From: Bacteroidales bacterium
GTDB taxonomy: Bacteria; Bacteroidota; Bacteroidia; Bacteroidales; NBLH01
DNA: 39,507 nucleotides
Direction: 5' to 3'
Assembly: GCA_016937695.1 (NCBI GenBank)
Contig: JAFGWC010000132.1
Location: 1 to 39,507 of the forward strand
Shown here: piece after piece, positions 7,345 through 15,120 of the stretch
Layout of the letters: the number at the start of each line of letters is the position of its first letter
Position numbering within the stretch: the first letter of the stretch is position 1
The notes under the pieces: model-generated
What the model was told of the DNA's origin: nothing
Database searches by the model: none
Seen by the model: the letters and a program-made list of their open reading frames with translations, nothing else
Made by a program: the position numbers and the translations under genes

Positions 7345-8868
7345 ATGAAATTTAAAAAAATCAAAAATATTTTAGAATTCATTTTAAACGCAATATTCTC
7401 ATTATTAGCTGTTTATCTTCTAGTTCTTCTGCTTTTTCCTAATATCAATTTTATTGAAACTAATAGCTTTTATTTAATTGTAATTATTGAAATATACCTT
7501 GTAGTTTTTTTACTGATTAATACTTTTAAAGATATTTTTAGCAAAGTTTTTCCTAGATATTTAAGCTTTTTAGTTGCTTTTTTTCTATATTATTATTCTC
7601 AATACATTTTTTTTTATTTTAAATTCGATAATCCTGATATTATTTATCTTAATTCAGTTTTTACAATTTATATTTTTATCCAATATTTAATATTTAAAAA
7701 TATTAAATACAATAAAAAAATAAAATTTCCTGATAAATCAATTTTTAAGTGGAATTATATTATTATTTTATTCTCAATTTCATTTATTTCAATTTTTATT
7801 ATTTTAAAAAAAAGCGAATTTGATAATAAACAAATAATTTTATACTCATCAAGTTTTTTATTTGCAATTAATCCTTTTTTTAATAAAAGACTGTTGCAAA
7901 TATTTAATAATAATCTGCAATTAGCTTTAAATCAATTAAATATAAATGCAAACTCTTTTTTTTTATTAAAAATTTTTCAAATTAAAACATTTGTTTTTTC
8001 AAGAAAAAAACTAATTGGAAGCGGCGAATATATTTTAGATAATTTTATTCAAAGGCATACTCAAAAGCGCGAAACTGTTTTAAATATTGCTGCTTCTTTA
8101 TTTAAGCTTTGGCAAAGCAATTTTTTTGAAATTATTGAAAGCGAAATGGAAAACCAAGCAGATATTATTGATTTAGAGATAATTATAAAAAATAATGAGG
8201 GAATAATTGTAAACGATAAAAATGAAAATGAGTATATTCTGGGATTTTATTCATTTATAAAAGAATTTTCAGAAGTTAAAAATACACATACTTTTTACCT
8301 TTTAAAAAATAAAATTATTGCCGGCAAATTTAATGTTTTTGAAAAAACAAACACAAATAATTTGCTGATTGTTAATATTTTAAATAAATATGGAAATACA
8401 GTTTTATTAAATAATGATGATAAAATTAATTTTAATTCAGATGTTGTCGAATTTGATAAAACATATTTTTGCGAAGATGTTGAACAGGAAAAAGACATTT
8501 TAAATAAATTAAATTCTAAAGCACCAACAGCTTTTTTTACAAAAAATAAAACTCTTATTTCTCAAGCCGATTTAACTTTCCATATTGCTGATAATACGGC
8601 TTCAGATGAAAATAATGAAAATTATTTAAGTTTACCTGAAAGTAAAATTAATGAAATTGAAAATTTAATGCTTTTAACCAAAAAAGTGCATATTTGGTTA
8701 AATTATGCACTTTTAATTTTTGTTTCAATTAATATTTTAATGTTAATTTTTGCAGCATTTTTTTATATGTATCCAATTTTAATTTTATCGCTAAATATAA
8801 CAATATCAGTTATTTACATGTTAGTGTTTAACAAAATGCCTTTTAAATCTAAATTAAAAAAATATTAA
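7345..8868 (+). CDS. Degenerate P1B-type (CopA-like) ATPase homologue, predicted pseudo-pump
   Basis: The protein has 507 residues from the ATG at 7345; a TTG directly before it is unlikely to be the start. I predict eight membrane helices. Six lie before residue ~188 (about 11-32, 43-60, 72-93, 100-118, 137-155, 164-178) and two at 451-472 and 474-495, the P1B layout MA, MB, M1-M4, M5, M6. Matching it to CopA by eye gives near-constant spacing. INP (175-177) sits where CPC should be, and FSRKKLIGSGE (218-228) where FDKTGTLTEGK should be. IAASLFKLWQSNFFEII matches the N-domain AASLExxSEHPLA helix, LLNNDD replaces LTGD, and AFFTKNKTLISQAD replaces the GDGxND...QAD region. The phosphorylated Asp, TGD, GDGxND, HP and metal Cys are absent, and only about 20 residues link helices 4 and 5, leaving no actuator domain. 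ATP-driven transport is therefore very unlikely. Function is unknown. Confidence 0.7.
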   Translation: MKFKKIKNILEFILNAIFSLLAVYLLVLLLFPNINFIETNSFYLIVIIEIYLVVFLLINTFKDIFSKVFPRYLSFLVAFFLYYYSQYIFFYFKFDNPDIIYLNSVFTIYIFIQYLIFKNIKYNKKIKFPDKSIFKWNYIIILFSISFISIFIILKKSEFDNKQIILYSSSFLFAINPFFNKRLLQIFNNNLQLALNQLNINANSFFLLKIFQIKTFVFSRKKLIGSGEYILDNFIQRHTQKRETVLNIAASLFKLWQSNFFEIIESEMENQADIIDLEIIIKNNEGIIVNDKNENEYILGFYSFIKEFSEVKNTHTFYLLKNKIIAGKFNVFEKTNTNNLLIVNILNKYGNTVLLNNDDKINFNSDVVEFDKTYFCEDVEQEKDILNKLNSKAPTAFFTKNKTLISQADLTFHIADNTASDENNENYLSLPESKINEIENLMLLTKKVHIWLNYALLIFVSINILMLIFAAFFYMYPILILSLNITISVIYMLVFNKMPFKSKLKKY

Positions 8869-8887
8869 TTTTTAATTTAGATTTTTT
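8845..8887 (+). terminator. Intrinsic terminator overlapping the 3' end of the pseudo-ATPase gene
   Basis: A perfect 16-base stem (8845-8860 with 8869-8884) encloses an 8-base loop that contains the TAA stop codon, and a T tract runs through 8887. The left arm is coding sequence for the last residues of the pseudo-ATPase. The right side runs up to the end of the convergent lipoprotein gene (8886). Confidence 0.75.
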
Positions 8888-9758
8888 AATTTCCATCCCA
8901 ACCGGCTAATCTTGTCCATAAATACCAAGCAGCATAAGCTTTCATATTTCCGTTTATAGGCTCACTGTGTGCAGTGTTGCAATTATACCAATCAACATTT
9001 AATGTATGACTGTTTTGCCAATTAATAGCCCAATTTGCATTTAAACTTCCATTTGAGTCAGAGTCGTAATAACATCCATCGTTTGCATATTTATCAAGAT
9101 AATAATTGCCATCAGGATCATACGATTCAATATCGGCAAAATCATATAAAATTTTATTGTTAGTTTTACAAAAGTTTCTTATTTGTTCATTTCTGATGTG
9201 TAAATTGCCTTCTAAGCCTGTTCCGTCAAGATGTCCGGTCATGTAAACAAATTTTACATCAGGATAATCTTTTTCCAACTTATCCATTGCATTCAAATAA
9301 ATGTTTATTCCGCCTTCTGTATTGTCAGAAACTCCGCCACACCACGACCAAATTATAACATTAATATCCTCATTTCTGTAATCGTCAAGATATGAGCGAG
9401 TTGTACTTTCCCAAGCCAAATCACCATTATGTCCTAAATCGCCTGCAATTACTCCGTCTCTTATATCAAGCGCGCCTTCTGTATCGCCATTTGTCCATTT
9501 GTATAAATCACCTTTCCAATTCATTAAACCTGTCATGCCATCAATAATTTGCGAGCCGTGCGATGTATGTCCATATGCAATATGCAAATTTTCTTTTGCA
9601 GTATTTATCCAATCTGACGGAATATTCGAAATATCAATATTACTGTGATTAAAAATAATTGCAAGTTTTGATGCTTCGTCATCATTATTTTTGTTGCAAG
9701 AAATTAATAATAATCCGAAAAAAATTAAAATGCCGAAATAATAAATAAACTTTCTCAT
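8886..9758 (-). CDS. Secreted lipoprotein with SGNH-hydrolase-like features, function unknown
   Basis: The protein has 290 residues. A short charged start, a hydrophobic stretch and the lipobox LLIS-Cys21 predict a lipoprotein. The mature part has four conspicuous blocks: AYGHTSHGSQI (62-71), INVIIWSWCGGVS (132-144), FVYMTGHLDG (170-179) and NTAHSEPINGNMKAYAAWYL (261-280), followed by TRLAGW. The order resembles a flavodoxin-like hydrolase core: a Ser-containing first block, a central strand ending in a glycine turn, and a C-terminal His block. That resembles SGNH/GDSL hydrolases, but the canonical GDS and GxND motifs are not recognisable, so the link is tentative. Richness in Asp, Asn and Trp would suit carbohydrate binding. 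It converges on the pseudo-ATPase gene, and its upstream region carries a striking inverted repeat. Confidence 0.6.
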   Translation of the reverse strand: MRKFIYYFGILIFFGLLLISCNKNNDDEASKLAIIFNHSNIDISNIPSDWINTAKENLHIAYGHTSHGSQIIDGMTGLMNWKGDLYKWTNGDTEGALDIRDGVIAGDLGHNGDLAWESTTRSYLDDYRNEDINVIIWSWCGGVSDNTEGGINIYLNAMDKLEKDYPDVKFVYMTGHLDGTGLEGNLHIRNEQIRNFCKTNNKILYDFADIESYDPDGNYYLDKYANDGCYYDSDSNGSLNANWAINWQNSHTLNVDWYNCNTAHSEPINGNMKAYAAWYLWTRLAGWDGN

Positions 9759-9858
9759 AGTCTTCTTATTTTTAGTAAATTGCTTAATATTAGTTATTTA
9801 TGTGTTTGTTTTTAATAAAAAATATTTGTATTAATAATATATACTTAAAAGAACTGAT

Positions 9859-9939
9859 AGTCATCGTATCAATTGTTTAAAAAAAGTGTAGAAAACTTGC
9901 AGATATTCTACTGTTAATTAATTGATTGATACGATGACT
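9859..9939. repeat. Perfect 15-base inverted repeat in the divergent intergenic region
   Basis: AGTCATCGTATCAAT at 9859-9873 is exactly reverse-complemented at 9925-9939, with 51 bases between the arms. A shorter related element containing ATCGTATTG follows at about 9944-9952. The repeat sits between the start of the minus-strand lipoprotein gene (9758) and the plus-strand AlkD-like gene (10045). The arms are richer in GC than their surroundings. No transposase, target duplication or T tract accompanies it. It could be a pair of operator sites, a small mobile-element relic, or an RNA stem. Confidence 0.6.
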
Positions 9940-10005
9940 TGCGAATCGTATTGTTAAAATAAGCTAAAAAGGAATAATCAAATTTTTCACTAAGCTAAAA
10001 AATGC

Positions 10006-10013
10006 TATTTTTG
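10006..10013 (+). promoter_or_regulatory. Possible -7 promoter element for the AlkD-like gene
   Basis: TATTTTTG fits TAnnTTTG and lies 31 bases before the ATG at 10045. No convincing TTG is seen at the -33 position, so the assignment is weak. The 286-base gap 9759-10044 otherwise holds only the inverted repeat at 9859-9939. Confidence 0.3.
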
Positions 10014-10044
10014 TTATAATCTTCAAATATACGACAAAAAAATA

Positions 10045-10713
10045 ATGGACGAAGTTGCTTTAAAATATAAAGAATTAAAAAAAAGATTCAGAACCAGAGA
10101 AAATGGACCTGCAGTTGAAAGCATGATTCGGTTTGGATTAATTTACCAAAAAAATCATGGCGTTGCTTTATCTGAATTAGCCGAGATGGCAAAAGATTAT
10201 AAAAATGATAGTGTTTTTGCCGAGTTTTTATGGAAACAAAATATCAGAGAAGCAAAAATTCTTTCTCTTATGATAGATAATCCTGAAAATATTACGGAAC
10301 AAAGAATAAAAACAATTCTTGAAAACATCAATAATATTGAACTGGCAGAGCAAGCTTGTTATAATTTATTCGAAAAAGTTGAAGGAATATTATCAGAAAT
10401 AAAAAATTGGTTATCAAACCCAAATAAATATTATAAAATAACCGGATTAATATTAATTTCCCGAATTTTAAAAACTAAAAATAATATTAATAATGAAGAA
10501 ATATTAAAGTTTTTTGATATTTTTGATGAAATAGCTAAAGAAGATAACATGCTTATAGTTAGGAGTTTATCTAAAGCTCTTTTGCAAATCGGTAAAAAGG
10601 ATGAAAATTTTGAAAAATTGGTTTTAGATTTTATCACAAAAATTAATGAAAAGGGATACAAGTCTGCGGCTTGGCTTAAAGAAGAAGTCGTTTATTTTTT
10701 AATAAACAAATAA
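10045..10713 (+). CDS. DNA alkylation repair protein, AlkD-like (HEAT-like repeats)
   Basis: The protein has 222 residues, predicted to be all alpha-helical. The helical pairs MIRFGLIYQKNHGVALSELA, DSVFAEFLWKQNIREAKIL and ELAEQACYNLFEKVEGI, and the later ILKFFDIFDEIAKEDNMLIV, match the ARM/HEAT-like build of the AlkC/AlkD family. The FAEFLWKQNIREAKILSLMI segment is especially like the AlkD core, where Trp and Arg/Asp residues line the DNA groove. Enzymes of this fold excise N3- and N7-alkylated purines, but many Bacteroidota members are untested and some relatives lack glycosylase activity. The next gene begins 12 bases after its stop, which suggests an operon with the Bax-inhibitor protein. 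Confidence 0.65.
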   Translation: MDEVALKYKELKKRFRTRENGPAVESMIRFGLIYQKNHGVALSELAEMAKDYKNDSVFAEFLWKQNIREAKILSLMIDNPENITEQRIKTILENINNIELAEQACYNLFEKVEGILSEIKNWLSNPNKYYKITGLILISRILKTKNNINNEEILKFFDIFDEIAKEDNMLIVRSLSKALLQIGKKDENFEKLVLDFITKINEKGYKSAAWLKEEVVYFLINK

Positions 10714-10724
10714 AAAAAACAGAT

Positions 10725-11453
10725 ATGAGAATAGGACAATCATCAAATCCTGCATTAAGCAAAAATGCTTTATCAAGAGTTTACAATACTTCTGATGTTG
10801 GACAAATGACGATAAACGGAACAGTTAATAAAACTATATTAAGTTTATTGCTTGTAATGCTTTCAGCATATTTTACTTGGAAATACAATTTTGGAATGGG
10901 CATAGGTATGGTTGGTGCCATAGTTGGATTTATTTTAGCAATGGTAACAGTTTTTAAATCAGAATGGGCACATATTACAACTCCTTTTTACGCAATTTTC
11001 GAAGGATTATTTTTAGGAAGTGTTTCTGCATATTTTAATGCAATGTTTTCAGGAATTGTTTTTCAGGCTGTTGGTTTAACATTCGGAGTTGCTTTTGCAA
11101 TGCTTTTTGCATATCGTTCCGGTTTAATTAAAGCAACACCTAAATTCCAAAAAGGAATTATTGCTGCAACAGGCGGAATTGCAATTTTTTATATTTTAAA
11201 TCTGATTTTAGGTTTTTTTGGCGGCGGAGTTTCACTTGCAAACATGGGTTTATTAGGTATTGGAATTCAGCTAGTTATAGTTGGTGTAGCCGCTTTAAAT
11301 CTAATTCTTGATTTTGATATGATTGAAAAGCTTTCTAAAACAGGAGCACCTAAAGTTATGGAATGGTATGGTGCATTTGGGCTTTTGGTTACATTAGTTT
11401 GGTTGTATTTTGAAATACTAAAACTTTTATCGTTGCTTTCTAACAGGGATTAA
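10725..11453 (+). CDS. Bax inhibitor-1/YccA family membrane protein
   Basis: The protein has 242 residues with a cytoplasmic N-terminus of about 35 residues (SSNPALSKNALSRVYNTSDV) and about seven membrane helices. TPFYAIFEGLFLGSVSAYFN and LNLILDFDMIEKLSKTGAPK are the family landmarks. The latter carries the DFD(M)I acidic pair linked in relatives such as BsYetJ to the pH-sensitive calcium-leak pore. The EWYGAFGLLVTLVWLYFEIL end is also typical of the YccA-like branch common in Bacteroidota. In E. coli YccA interacts with FtsH; the function here is inferred only from the family. It is probably the last gene of the unit, because a terminator overlaps its stop codon. Confidence 0.85.
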   Translation: MRIGQSSNPALSKNALSRVYNTSDVGQMTINGTVNKTILSLLLVMLSAYFTWKYNFGMGIGMVGAIVGFILAMVTVFKSEWAHITTPFYAIFEGLFLGSVSAYFNAMFSGIVFQAVGLTFGVAFAMLFAYRSGLIKATPKFQKGIIAATGGIAIFYILNLILGFFGGGVSLANMGLLGIGIQLVIVGVAALNLILDFDMIEKLSKTGAPKVMEWYGAFGLLVTLVWLYFEILKLLSLLSNRD

Positions 11454-11469
11454 TAAAATCCCTTTTTTT
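11445..11469 (+). terminator. Intrinsic terminator after the Bax-inhibitor gene
   Basis: AGGGATT (11445-11451) pairs with AATCCCT (11457-11463) across a 5-base loop, and a run of seven T (11463-11469) follows. The stop codon TAA (11451-11453) is partly inside the stem. Confidence 0.8.
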
Positions 11470-11548
11470 ATAAAATCAAATTATAAAAATACAAAACTGC
11501 ATAAATCTAAACTATTGATTATTAGTTAAATAATGAAAAAATAAATTT

Positions 11549-13027
11549 ATGGAATCTTTAGAAAAGTATTTTGAACAATTCAGAAAAAATATAGTCGGTA
11601 TTGATTCAACTTTTGAATCTCCATACGGAACAAAAAAAATTATTTATGCAGATTGGATTGCAAGCGGAAGGCTTTATGCACCAATAGAAGACAAAATTAA
11701 AGAGGTTTTCGGGCCTTTTGTTGGAAATACTCATTCAGAAGCCAGCGAAACTGGCGTTGCAATGACTTTAGCTTATCATTTGGCACATAAAATAATAAAA
11801 GACCATGTAAATGCAAACGAAAAAGATATTTTAATTACTGCTGGAGCAGGAATGACAGGAGTGGTAAATAAATTTCAACGAATTTTAGGATTACGCGTTC
11901 CTGAACAAGCTCAGGAACTTTGCAAAATGTCAAAACTGCCTGATAATGAACGACCTGTGGTTTTTATTACTCATATGGAACATCATTCAAATCAAACTTC
12001 TTGGTTAGAAACTATTGCTGATGTAGTTGTTCTTGAGCCTTCTTTATCAATGAGAGTTATTCCTGATAATCTAGAAGCGGAATTACAGAAATATAAAGAC
12101 CGAAAAATTAAAATTGGTAGCTTTTCGGCATGTTCAAACGTAACCGGACTAATGCCGCCAATATACAAATTAGCCAGAATTATGCATGAAAATGGAGGAT
12201 ATTGCTTTATCGATTTTGCTGCTTCTGCACCATATGTTGATATCAATATGCATCCGGAAGATTCTATGGAACAATTAGATGCAATATTTTTCTCGCCTCA
12301 TAAAGCTCTTGGCGGACCAGGAAGTGCAGGTGTTTTGGTTTTTAACTCTTCTCTATACAAAAACAAAGCACCCGATAATCCGGGAGGTGGAACAGTTGCA
12401 TGGACAAATCGTTGGAACGAATTTGAATATGTTAGTGATATTGAAGCCAAAGAAGACGGCGGAACTCCTGCATTTATTCAAACTTTTAGAGTAGCTTTAA
12501 CTTTAAAGCTTAAAGAAAAAATGGGTGTTAAAAATATTCACAATAGAGAAAAAGAGATTTTAGATATCATTTTTCCTGAATTTGACAAAATAGATAAATT
12601 ACATATTTTATCCTCTGAAAATAGAGATAGATTAGGAGTAATCTCTTTCTATATTGAAGGTGTTCATCATAATTTAATTGTTAAATTAATGAATGATAAG
12701 TTTGGGGTTCAATTTCGTGGAGGTTGTTCATGTGCAGGAACTTACGGGCATTTTTTACTAAATGTTGACAAAGAAAAATCTAATGAAATAACCAAAAAAA
12801 TAAATAGTGGCGATTTAACCGAAAAACCGGGTTGGGTCAGAATGTCAATTCATCCAACAATGAGTAATAATGAGGTTTATTACATTATTGATGCATTAAA
12901 ACAGTTGGTAGAGAATATAGAAGAATGGCAAAAAGATTATTATTTTGATAAAATAGTTGGAGAGTATTTTAACAGAAATATTGAAAAGAAAACTATGAGT
13001 GATTTTAATAGCTGGTTTGAGATTTAA
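11549..13027 (+). CDS. Class-V aminotransferase-fold PLP enzyme (SufS/CsdA-related)
   Basis: The protein has 492 residues, about 80 longer than SufS. Motifs are IIYADWIASGRLYAP (31-45), the PLP-stacking HMEHHSN region (142-148), IDFAASAPY with Asp222 for the PLP nitrogen, and IFFSPHKALGGPGSAGVLVF with the Schiff-base Lys252. Near the end FRGGCSCAGTYGHFL has Cys393 and Cys395 where cysteine desulfurases carry the persulfide Cys. Known family reactions are cysteine or selenocysteine desulfuration and other eliminations from amino acids. The insertion after the Lys region (GGGTVAWTNRWNEFEYVSDI) and the double Cys motif set it apart from SufS. No suf or isc genes are nearby, so the substrate is open. 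It appears monocistronic between two terminators. Confidence 0.8.
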   Translation: MESLEKYFEQFRKNIVGIDSTFESPYGTKKIIYADWIASGRLYAPIEDKIKEVFGPFVGNTHSEASETGVAMTLAYHLAHKIIKDHVNANEKDILITAGAGMTGVVNKFQRILGLRVPEQAQELCKMSKLPDNERPVVFITHMEHHSNQTSWLETIADVVVLEPSLSMRVIPDNLEAELQKYKDRKIKIGSFSACSNVTGLMPPIYKLARIMHENGGYCFIDFAASAPYVDINMHPEDSMEQLDAIFFSPHKALGGPGSAGVLVFNSSLYKNKAPDNPGGGTVAWTNRWNEFEYVSDIEAKEDGGTPAFIQTFRVALTLKLKEKMGVKNIHNREKEILDIIFPEFDKIDKLHILSSENRDRLGVISFYIEGVHHNLIVKLMNDKFGVQFRGGCSCAGTYGHFLLNVDKEKSNEITKKINSGDLTEKPGWVRMSIHPTMSNNEVYYIIDALKQLVENIEEWQKDYYFDKIVGEYFNRNIEKKTMSDFNSWFEI

Positions 13028-13051
13028 AATTATTCTATTTAATAATATTTT

Positions 13052-13092
13052 AAAGCTGTTGTGAAAATATTTTTTCTAAACAGCTTTTTTTA
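13052..13092 (+). terminator. Intrinsic terminator between convergent class-V aminotransferase and murI
   Basis: AAAGCTGTT (13052-13060) pairs with AACAGCTTT (13079-13087) around an 18-base loop, followed by a T-rich tract. It lies 24 bases after the plus-strand stop, and it could also serve the minus-strand murI, which ends at 13095. Confidence 0.75.
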
Positions 13093-13094
13093 TT

Positions 13095-13928
13095 TTACAG
13101 TTCAATTTGTTTCACATTATTTATTTTATCACAAAAAATACTACCAAATTCTTTAAATAATTTTGGCGAATCTGTTGTATAAAATTTATGGATTGAATTT
13201 TTTGAGCACATTGCATCCATTTCCGGATGTCTGTTCAGATAATCTTTTAAGCTGTTTGCTACAATTTCTCCTTGCGATAAAATTGATATATGTTTAGGAG
13301 TGTATTTTTTTATTTTTTCAATCAATAAAGGATAATGAGTACAACCAAGTATAAGTGTATCTATTTGATTATCAAGGCTTAAGATATTAATGATGTTGTT
13401 CTCTATAAAATAATCGGCTCCATCATTATTAAACTCATTATTTTCAACTAAAGCCACCCACATCGGACAAGCTTCTTGCTGGACAGTGATTTCAGGATAA
13501 ATTTTATGTATTTCGAGAGGATATGAATTTGAGGCAACAGTTCCTCTTGTTCCTAAAACACCAACATGCGATGAATTCGTGTATTTTCCAATAATTTCAA
13601 CACTTGGTCTTATTACTCCAAGAACTCTTTTCCAAGGCTGATTTAGTGTTGGTAAATATTCTTGTTGTATTGTTCTTAAAGCTTTTGCTGATGCAGTATT
13701 ACATGCTAAAATAACAAGCTCAGAGCCAAGTTCGAATAATTTTTTTACAGATTGTAATGTGTAGGTGTAAACAGCTTCAAACGACCTATTTCCATATGGT
13801 GTACGAGCATTATCGCCTAAATAATTAAAATCATAATCAGGCATCAGCTTTATGATCTCTTTTAAAACAGATAATCCTCCATATCCGGAGTCAAAAACAC
13901 CAATTGCTTTGTTATTTAATTTATCCAT
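13095..13928 (-). CDS. murI: Glutamate racemase
   Basis: The protein has 277 residues, a normal length. It starts with the family signature IGVFDSGYGGLSVLKEI. LACNTAS carries catalytic Cys76 and LGCTHYPLL carries catalytic Cys196, the acid/base pair that interconverts L- and D-glutamate without a cofactor. NYLGDNARTPYG is the usual substrate-pocket segment. D-Glu is needed for the peptidoglycan stem peptide. It is the last gene of the minus-strand envelope block. A terminator lies between it and the upstream Skp-like gene, so it probably has its own promoter or relies on read-through. Confidence 0.95.
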   Translation of the reverse strand: MDKLNNKAIGVFDSGYGGLSVLKEIIKLMPDYDFNYLGDNARTPYGNRSFEAVYTYTLQSVKKLFELGSELVILACNTASAKALRTIQQEYLPTLNQPWKRVLGVIRPSVEIIGKYTNSSHVGVLGTRGTVASNSYPLEIHKIYPEITVQQEACPMWVALVENNEFNNDGADYFIENNIINILSLDNQIDTLILGCTHYPLLIEKIKKYTPKHISILSQGEIVANSLKDYLNRHPEMDAMCSKNSIHKFYTTDSPKLFKEFGSIFCDKINNVKQIEL

Positions 13929-13941
13929 TTAAAATTAATAT

Positions 13942-13974
13942 AAAAAAAAGCCCTTTATTTAAACACAGGGCTTT
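13942..13974 (-). terminator. Intrinsic terminator after the Skp-like gene, before murI
   Basis: AAAGCCCT (13947-13954) is complementary to AGGGCTTT (13967-13974) across a 12-base loop. Read on the minus strand, the stem runs into a T tract (A run 13942-13949 on the plus strand). Confidence 0.8.
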
Positions 13975-14002
13975 AAATTTTATTAACAGTCAAAAAATAT
14001 AT

Positions 14003-14536
14003 CTATTTCACAGTTAGTTTCGCTTTTACCATCGATGTAATATCAATACTATCGTCAGAATGATATAATAAAACAGAAATGTCAAAAATATATGTGAATT
14101 TGTTTTCGCTTGCAACATCTTTAATAGCTTTATCTACCTTTTCAAGGATAGGCTTAAAAAGCTCAGCTCTTTTATTTTGAATTTGTTCTTGAGCAGTCAT
14201 TTGAAATTCTTGTACTCTTTTTCCAAGGTTTTGAATTTCTTTTTCTTTATCAGATTTTACTATATTTGACCATTTTTTTGCTTCTCCAACAGGTAATTTA
14301 TCATTTTCAACGTAGTCATTAACTTTGTTGTTATATTCAACTTGCATTGTTTCTAACTGGTCTTGTATTGATTTTCCTTCAGCTTCAAGAGCTTTTTGTG
14401 CTTCAGCACTTTCAGGTAATGATTGTAATAATTTTTGAGAATCAATATGTCCAAATTTATATGCATTTTGAGCATTAACTTGTATAGCTGCAAATATAAA
14501 TAACAAAACAGCTAAAATTTTAGTTGTACCTTTCAT
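14003..14536 (-). CDS. OmpH/Skp family periplasmic chaperone (second copy)
   Basis: From the ATG at 14536 the protein has 177 residues, starting MKGTTKILAVLLFIF. An upstream in-frame TTG at 14563 would put charged residues before the signal peptide and is not favoured. The signal peptide ends near IQVNAQ. The mature part begins YKFGHIDSQKLLQSLPES, the conserved N-terminus of OmpH/Skp, then a long charged coiled coil (about 45-130) and a closing beta segment (FTYIFDISVLLYHSDDSIDIT). Skp trimers hold unfolded outer-membrane proteins during transit across the periplasm. The gene lies 15 bases after a paralogue and downstream of bamA, the usual Bacteroidota order. Confidence 0.9.
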   Translation of the reverse strand: MKGTTKILAVLLFIFAAIQVNAQNAYKFGHIDSQKLLQSLPESAEAQKALEAEGKSIQDQLETMQVEYNNKVNDYVENDKLPVGEAKKWSNIVKSDKEKEIQNLGKRVQEFQMTAQEQIQNKRAELFKPILEKVDKAIKDVASENKFTYIFDISVLLYHSDDSIDITSMVKAKLTVK

Positions 14537-14578
14537 AATTATTTCTTTTAAAAATTTTAACAAATATATAAATTAATC

Positions 14579-15088
14579 TTAATAACCTAATTCTTTTAAT
14601 ACTTCATCACTTTTATCGTATTTTTGATCAGTATACAACATTGTTGCTCCACTAGCCGAATCAAAAATTATTGCATAATTTCCTTCTTCGGCAAGTTTTA
14701 ATATTGCATTATAAATTTCTTCTTGAATTGGTTTTATAAATTCTTCTCTTTTTTTGAATAATTCGCCTTCAAATCCAAAATATTTCTTTTTTAAATCATT
14801 TGCTTCTTTTTCAAGTTGAACTATTTCTTCTTCTTTTTTTATTCTCATTTCTTGAGATAGCAGAACCTTTTCATTTTGAAATTCCTTATATTTTAATTCA
14901 ACCATATCGTATTTTGCTTTAAGCTCTTTTTCCCATTGTTCAGATAATAAATCCAATTTTGCTAAAGCTTCTTTATATGCCGGAATTTTATTTAAAATAT
15001 ATTCTGAATCTACATATGCAAATCTTTGAGCAAAACCAAATTGAGCCGTAAAGAGAAAAATAAATATCGTTATAATTAGCTTTTTCAT
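14579..15088 (-). CDS. OmpH/Skp family periplasmic chaperone (first copy)
   Basis: The protein has 169 residues with a signal peptide MKKLIITIFIFLFTAQFGFA cleaved before QRFAYVDSEYILNKIPAY. The AYVDSEYIL opening, the alternating charged coiled coil (about residues 40-125) and the final FDSASGATMLYTD block follow the OmpH/Skp plan. It is a presumed partner of BamA, delivering outer-membrane proteins. It lies 32 bases downstream of the bamA stop and is likely on the same transcript. The paralogue that follows shares the plan but little obvious sequence, so the two may have separate client preferences. Confidence 0.9.
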   Translation of the reverse strand: MKKLIITIFIFLFTAQFGFAQRFAYVDSEYILNKIPAYKEALAKLDLLSEQWEKELKAKYDMVELKYKEFQNEKVLLSQEMRIKKEEEIVQLEKEANDLKKKYFGFEGELFKKREEFIKPIQEEIYNAILKLAEEGNYAIIFDSASGATMLYTDQKYDKSDEVLKELGY

Positions 15089-15120
15089 AGTATAGATTTT
15101 TAATTTATAAGCTATAATTT

